Origin: an uncultured Holophagaceae bacterium
Lineage (GTDB): Bacteria > Acidobacteriota > Holophagae > Holophagales > Holophagaceae
NCBI GenBank assembly: GCA_903863195.1
Contig: CAIPAY010000044.1
Span: forward strand, 1-32,850
Direction of reading: 5' to 3'
Length of the DNA: 32,850 nucleotides
Notes under the pieces: model-generated
What the model saw: only the letters and a program-made list of their open reading frames with translations
The model's database searches: none
What the model was told of the DNA's origin: nothing
Part shown: piece by piece, positions 30,377 to 32,850 of the stretch
Position numbering within the stretch: position 1 is the stretch's first letter
Layout: every line of letters begins with the position of its first letter
Made by a program: the position numbers and the translations under genes

Positions 30377-31744
30377 ATGCCGTTCAGTGACGAGTGCGGG
30401 GTCTTCGGGATCTGCCATCAGGTGGAAGCCTCCCGGCAGACCTATCTGGGCCTCTACGCCCTCCAGCACCGGGGCCAGGAGGCCGCGGGCATCTGCTCCG
30501 GCGATGCCGAGGGGCTCCACCTCCACAAGGCCCAGGGCTACGTGGCGGACGTCTTCACCGAATCGGTGCTCGACGGCCTGCCCGGCGACGCGGCCATCGG
30601 CCACACCCGCTACTCCACCACCGGCGGCAACGTCGCCTCCGCCGCCCATCCCTTCCTGATCCACGGGCGCTTCGGCCAGGTGGCCCTCTGCCACAACGGC
30701 AACCTCACCAACACCGAGCGGCTCCGGGCCAAGCTCATCGCCGAGGGTCACACCTTCACCAGTCCTTCGGACAGCGAGGTGCTGCTGGCCCTCATCAACC
30801 GGGCCCAGGCCGACACCCTGGAGGACGCGGTGGTCGCGGCCCTGCGTGAAGCCGAGGGTGCCTACTCGCTGCTGATCCTCACGGAGGATGCCCTCATCGC
30901 CGCCCGGGATCCGCGGGGCTTCCGGCCCCTGGCCATGGGCCGGATGAACGGCACCACGGTGTTCAGCTCCGAGACTGTGGCCTTCGACCTCGTGGGCGCC
31001 AGCTACCTGCGGGACGTGGAGCCCGGCGAGCTGGTCATCGTGCCCCGGCGCGAGGGCGAGCTGCAGTCACGGTTCCCGCTGCCCCGGGTGCAGGCGACGC
31101 CCTGCGTCTTCGAGCACATCTACTTCGCCCGGCCCGACTCCCTGGTCTTCGGCCAGAGCGTCATGGTGGCCCGGCGCGAGATGGGCCGGCGGCTGGCCCT
31201 GCGCCACCCCGTGGAGGCGGACCTGGTGGTGCCCGTCCCCGACAGCGGCGTCAGCGCCGCCCTGGGCTACTCAGAGCAGTCGGGCATCCCCTTTGACTTC
31301 GGCATCATCCGCAACCACTACGTGGGGCGCACCTTCATCGAGCCCAAGCAGACCATCCGCAGCTTCGGGGTGAAGGTGAAGCTGAACCCCGTGCGCCACC
31401 TGCTGGCGGGCAAGCGCGTGGTGCTGGTGGACGACAGCATCGTGCGGGGCACCACCAGCAAGAAGATCGTGCAGATGGTCCGCGAGGCGGGAGCGGCGGA
31501 GGTCCACATGCGGATCGCCTGCCCGCCCACCACGCACTCCTGCTTCTACGGCATCGACACCCCCAAGCGCCAGCACCTCATCGCCTCCTACATGCCCCAC
31601 GAGGAGATCACCGCCTTCGTGGAGGCGGACACCCTGGGCTACCTGGAGCTGAAGGATCTGGAAGGCTGCATGGGCGATGACGGCACCGGCTTCTGCTACG
31701 CCTGCTTCACCGGCAACTACCCTGTCCCCCCTCCGGGCAGATGA
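30377..31744 (+). CDS. purF: amidophosphoribosyltransferase
   Basis: A 455-residue enzyme for the first committed step of purine synthesis (PRPP plus glutamine to phosphoribosylamine). The N-terminal Ntn-glutaminase domain starts with a six-residue propeptide and Cys7 (ECGVFGI), which becomes the nucleophile after cleavage. Further blocks are HRGQEAAGI, GHTRYSTTG and HNGNLTN. The phosphoribosyltransferase domain has the PRPP loop VVLVDDSIVRGTTSKK. Cysteines in TPCVFEHIYF, RIACPPTTHSCFYG and FCYACFTGNYP match the 4Fe-4S ligands of the Bacillus-type enzyme, so it is the cluster-containing form. The start at 30377 has a GGGGGAAG-like site. The stop overlaps the next ORF (ATGA). No other pur gene is in the window. 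Confidence 0.96.
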   Translation: MPFSDECGVFGICHQVEASRQTYLGLYALQHRGQEAAGICSGDAEGLHLHKAQGYVADVFTESVLDGLPGDAAIGHTRYSTTGGNVASAAHPFLIHGRFGQVALCHNGNLTNTERLRAKLIAEGHTFTSPSDSEVLLALINRAQADTLEDAVVAALREAEGAYSLLILTEDALIAARDPRGFRPLAMGRMNGTTVFSSETVAFDLVGASYLRDVEPGELVIVPRREGELQSRFPLPRVQATPCVFEHIYFARPDSLVFGQSVMVARREMGRRLALRHPVEADLVVPVPDSGVSAALGYSEQSGIPFDFGIIRNHYVGRTFIEPKQTIRSFGVKVKLNPVRHLLAGKRVVLVDDSIVRGTTSKKIVQMVREAGAAEVHMRIACPPTTHSCFYGIDTPKRQHLIASYMPHEEITAFVEADTLGYLELKDLEGCMGDDGTGFCYACFTGNYPVPPPGR

Positions 31745-32079
31745 CGGGTTCCGGTCCCGCAGGTTCACCGCAAGCCCTCTTTGAGGATGGCCTCCGCTTC
31801 CTGGTGGCGGCTCTGGCTTTGGAAGTCGATCATCGCAACAGCTCCGCCATCGTGAGCGCAGCCTGCAACGCGGTGCAGTGCTTCATGGTGACCTTCGAGG
31901 CCGCGGCCCGGCGGCACCTCTCGGATCCGGAAGGGGAGGTCCTGCGTCTGCGCGGCCAGCTGGAGGCCCTGCTCACACCCCGGCAGTCTCCGGAAGACGC
32001 GGCCCGCCACGCACTGGAGGCCGCCCGGCTGGCCCGGGACCAGGCCTCACGGCTGCTGCCCCGGCTGATGGCGGATTAA
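31741..32079 (+). CDS. small helical protein of unknown function, coupled to purF
   Basis: A 112-residue, almost entirely helical, Ala/Leu/Arg-rich protein. Its ATG overlaps the purF stop codon by four bases (ATGA), a mark of translational coupling. The first half (PQALFEDGLRFLVAALALEV, then AIVSAACNAVQCFMVTFEAA) faintly recalls HEPN-like or four-helix nucleotidyl-binding folds, and the second half (EGEVLRLRGQLEALLTP) looks like a coiled coil. No catalytic motif is visible. It converges on the next gene with four bases between. Codon use matches its neighbours, so I take it as real. Confidence 0.65.
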   Translation: MTGSGPAGSPQALFEDGLRFLVAALALEVDHRNSSAIVSAACNAVQCFMVTFEAAARRHLSDPEGEVLRLRGQLEALLTPRQSPEDAARHALEAARLARDQASRLLPRLMAD

Positions 32080-32083
32080 TAGG

Positions 32084-32464
32084 CTAGTATCCCCACCCGA
32101 TGGGCACGTTGCGCGGCACGGGATTGCCGCCGAACCGGTCCACGGGCAGAGTGGCCGAGGCCAGGTTCGTGGGCTGGGCCGGACCGCCGATGCTGTGCAG
32201 GAACTTCCGGAGGTCCTCCCGGAACCAGACCAGGAACTCCTGGAAGGCCGCCTGGCGCAGTTCCTCCTGGGTGAGCTCCCCCACCACCTCGACCACCGCC
32301 GAGGCCGAGTCCTCCGAGACCCGGTAAGCCTTCCAGGGCCGGGCGGGATCCGGGCTGGTCGCCAGGATCTGGGCCAGGAAGACAGGGTCCCGCCCGGGCA
32401 GGGGGGGCTCAGCGGCACCCAAGCCGACGGCGAGACAGAAGCAGAGCAAGGCGCGCATGACCAT
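32084..32464 (-). CDS. small exported protein of unknown function
   Basis: A 126-residue protein with a signal peptide (MVMRALLCFCLAVGLGAAEP; start at 32464 or 32458) and probable cleavage after GAAEP or close by. The mature part has an alpha-helical middle (EELRQAAFQEFLVWFREDLR) and a Gly/Pro-rich end (RFGGNPVPRNVPIGWGY). I do not recognise the family. The ribosome site is weak (GGTG), so the start is uncertain. The gene converges on the purF-linked ORF with four bases between and is preceded upstream, on its 5' side, by a 105-bp tandem repeat array starting 37 bases away. Confidence 0.6.
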   Translation of the reverse strand: MVMRALLCFCLAVGLGAAEPPLPGRDPVFLAQILATSPDPARPWKAYRVSEDSASAVVEVVGELTQEELRQAAFQEFLVWFREDLRKFLHSIGGPAQPTNLASATLPVDRFGGNPVPRNVPIGWGY

Positions 32465-32500
32465 GGGATGGCACCAGGCGGCGGGAGGTTCCCGGGGGGT

Positions 32501-32850
32501 AGCTATCAGCTGTCAGCTCTCAGCTATCGGTGAAAGAAGGTCCCGGTGGAACGGGACTGTGCGGGTGGGTCGGCGCACGCTCCAAGCCGACAGCCGGGCG
32601 CCGGGGGCTATCGGCTGTTAGCTATCAGCTACCGGTGAAAGAAGGTCCTGGTGGAACGGGGCTGTGCGGGTGGGTCGGCGCACGCTCCAAGCCGACAGCC
32701 GGGCGCCGGGAGCTATCAGCTGTCAGCTCTCAGCTATCGGTGAAAGAAGGTCCCGGTGGAACGGGACTGTGCGGGTGGGTCGGCGCACGCTCCAAGCCGA
32801 CAGCCGGGCGCCGGGGGCTATCGGCTGTTAGCTATCAGCTATCGGTGAAA
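32501..32850. repeat. 105-bp tandem repeat array with alternating A and B units, open at window edge
   Basis: From 32501 the sequence repeats with a period of exactly 105 bases: 32501-32605, 32606-32710, 32711-32815 and a partial copy from 32816. Units 1 and 3 are identical; units 2 and 4 share their own variants (GGCTATCGGCTGTTAGC in place of AGCTATCAGCTGTCAGC), so the true higher-order period is 210. Each unit begins with four degenerate AGCTNTC heptads and holds GTCGGC/GCCGAC, a 6-bp stem with an 11-base loop (32569-32591 in unit 1). The intervals are part of the repeat, so this is not a CRISPR. I see no coding potential that repeats in frame beyond chance. The remaining 36 bases, 32465-32500, hold nothing I can name. 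Confidence 0.9.

Noticed and set aside
32501-32850. CRISPR array
   Set aside because: The whole 105-base unit repeats, without unique spacers, and no cas gene is present.

Overview
The window is about 33 kb of G+C-rich chromosomal DNA, by eye near 68-70 percent. It is densely coded on both strands, has no rRNA or tRNA that I could find, and shows no phage or transposase gene. Two clear lipoproteins, an efflux periplasmic adaptor, a chemoreceptor and a periplasmic-type serine protease point to a motile Gram-negative bacterium. The mix of polyhydroxyalkanoate (PHA) granule genes, a wax-ester/triacylglycerol synthase, a class I HMG-CoA reductase and Sel1/TPR proteins would suit an acidobacterium of the Holophaga/Geothrix type or a member of the old Deltaproteobacteria. 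That placement is inference only.

Layout. Positions 1-5.7 kb hold an HtrA-like protease (cut by the window edge), a Cache-domain chemoreceptor, a small heat-shock protein, a seven-repeat FG-GAP lipoprotein and a PlsB-like acyltransferase. The heat-shock and FG-GAP genes converge on a perfect 19-bp hairpin containing both stop codons. Positions 6.0-9.3 kb carry a minus-strand operon: Yip1 protein, MacA-like adaptor, MacB-like permease without an ATPase. Positions 9.4-20.8 kb form the most interesting block: two overlapping Get3/ArsA-like ATPases, a PhaR-type regulator behind twin palindromic operators, a phasin, a patatin-like lipase, a TPR protein, an acyl-CoA-binding protein, a PHA-system protein, an orphan ParA, a WS/DGAT acyltransferase, a UbiB/ABC1 kinase-like protein and HMG-CoA reductase. 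Read together, they look like a storage-lipid or PHA-granule locus covering regulation, coating, lipid transfer, lipid synthesis and perhaps subcellular positioning by ParA. No PHA synthase is present in the window.

Positions 21.0-32.5 kb are mostly housekeeping genes: ornithine aminotransferase, a MOSC protein, a GMP reductase/IMP dehydrogenase family enzyme without CBS domains, an MFS exporter with a sulfurtransferase, a TlpA-like thioredoxin, a Sel1 membrane protein, a HAD phosphatase and PurF, with several small exported or unknown proteins between them. The last 350 bases are a tandem array of a 105-bp unit whose copies alternate in two versions (A-B-A-B) and which runs off the window.

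Intergenic repeats deserve attention: a 70-bp inverted-repeat pair (60 of 70 bases identical) brackets the TPR/ACBP/PHA-system/ParA genes, an element with 12-bp terminal inverted repeats lies between ParA and WS/DGAT, and a perfect 26-bp inverted repeat lies between the acyltransferase and the efflux operon.
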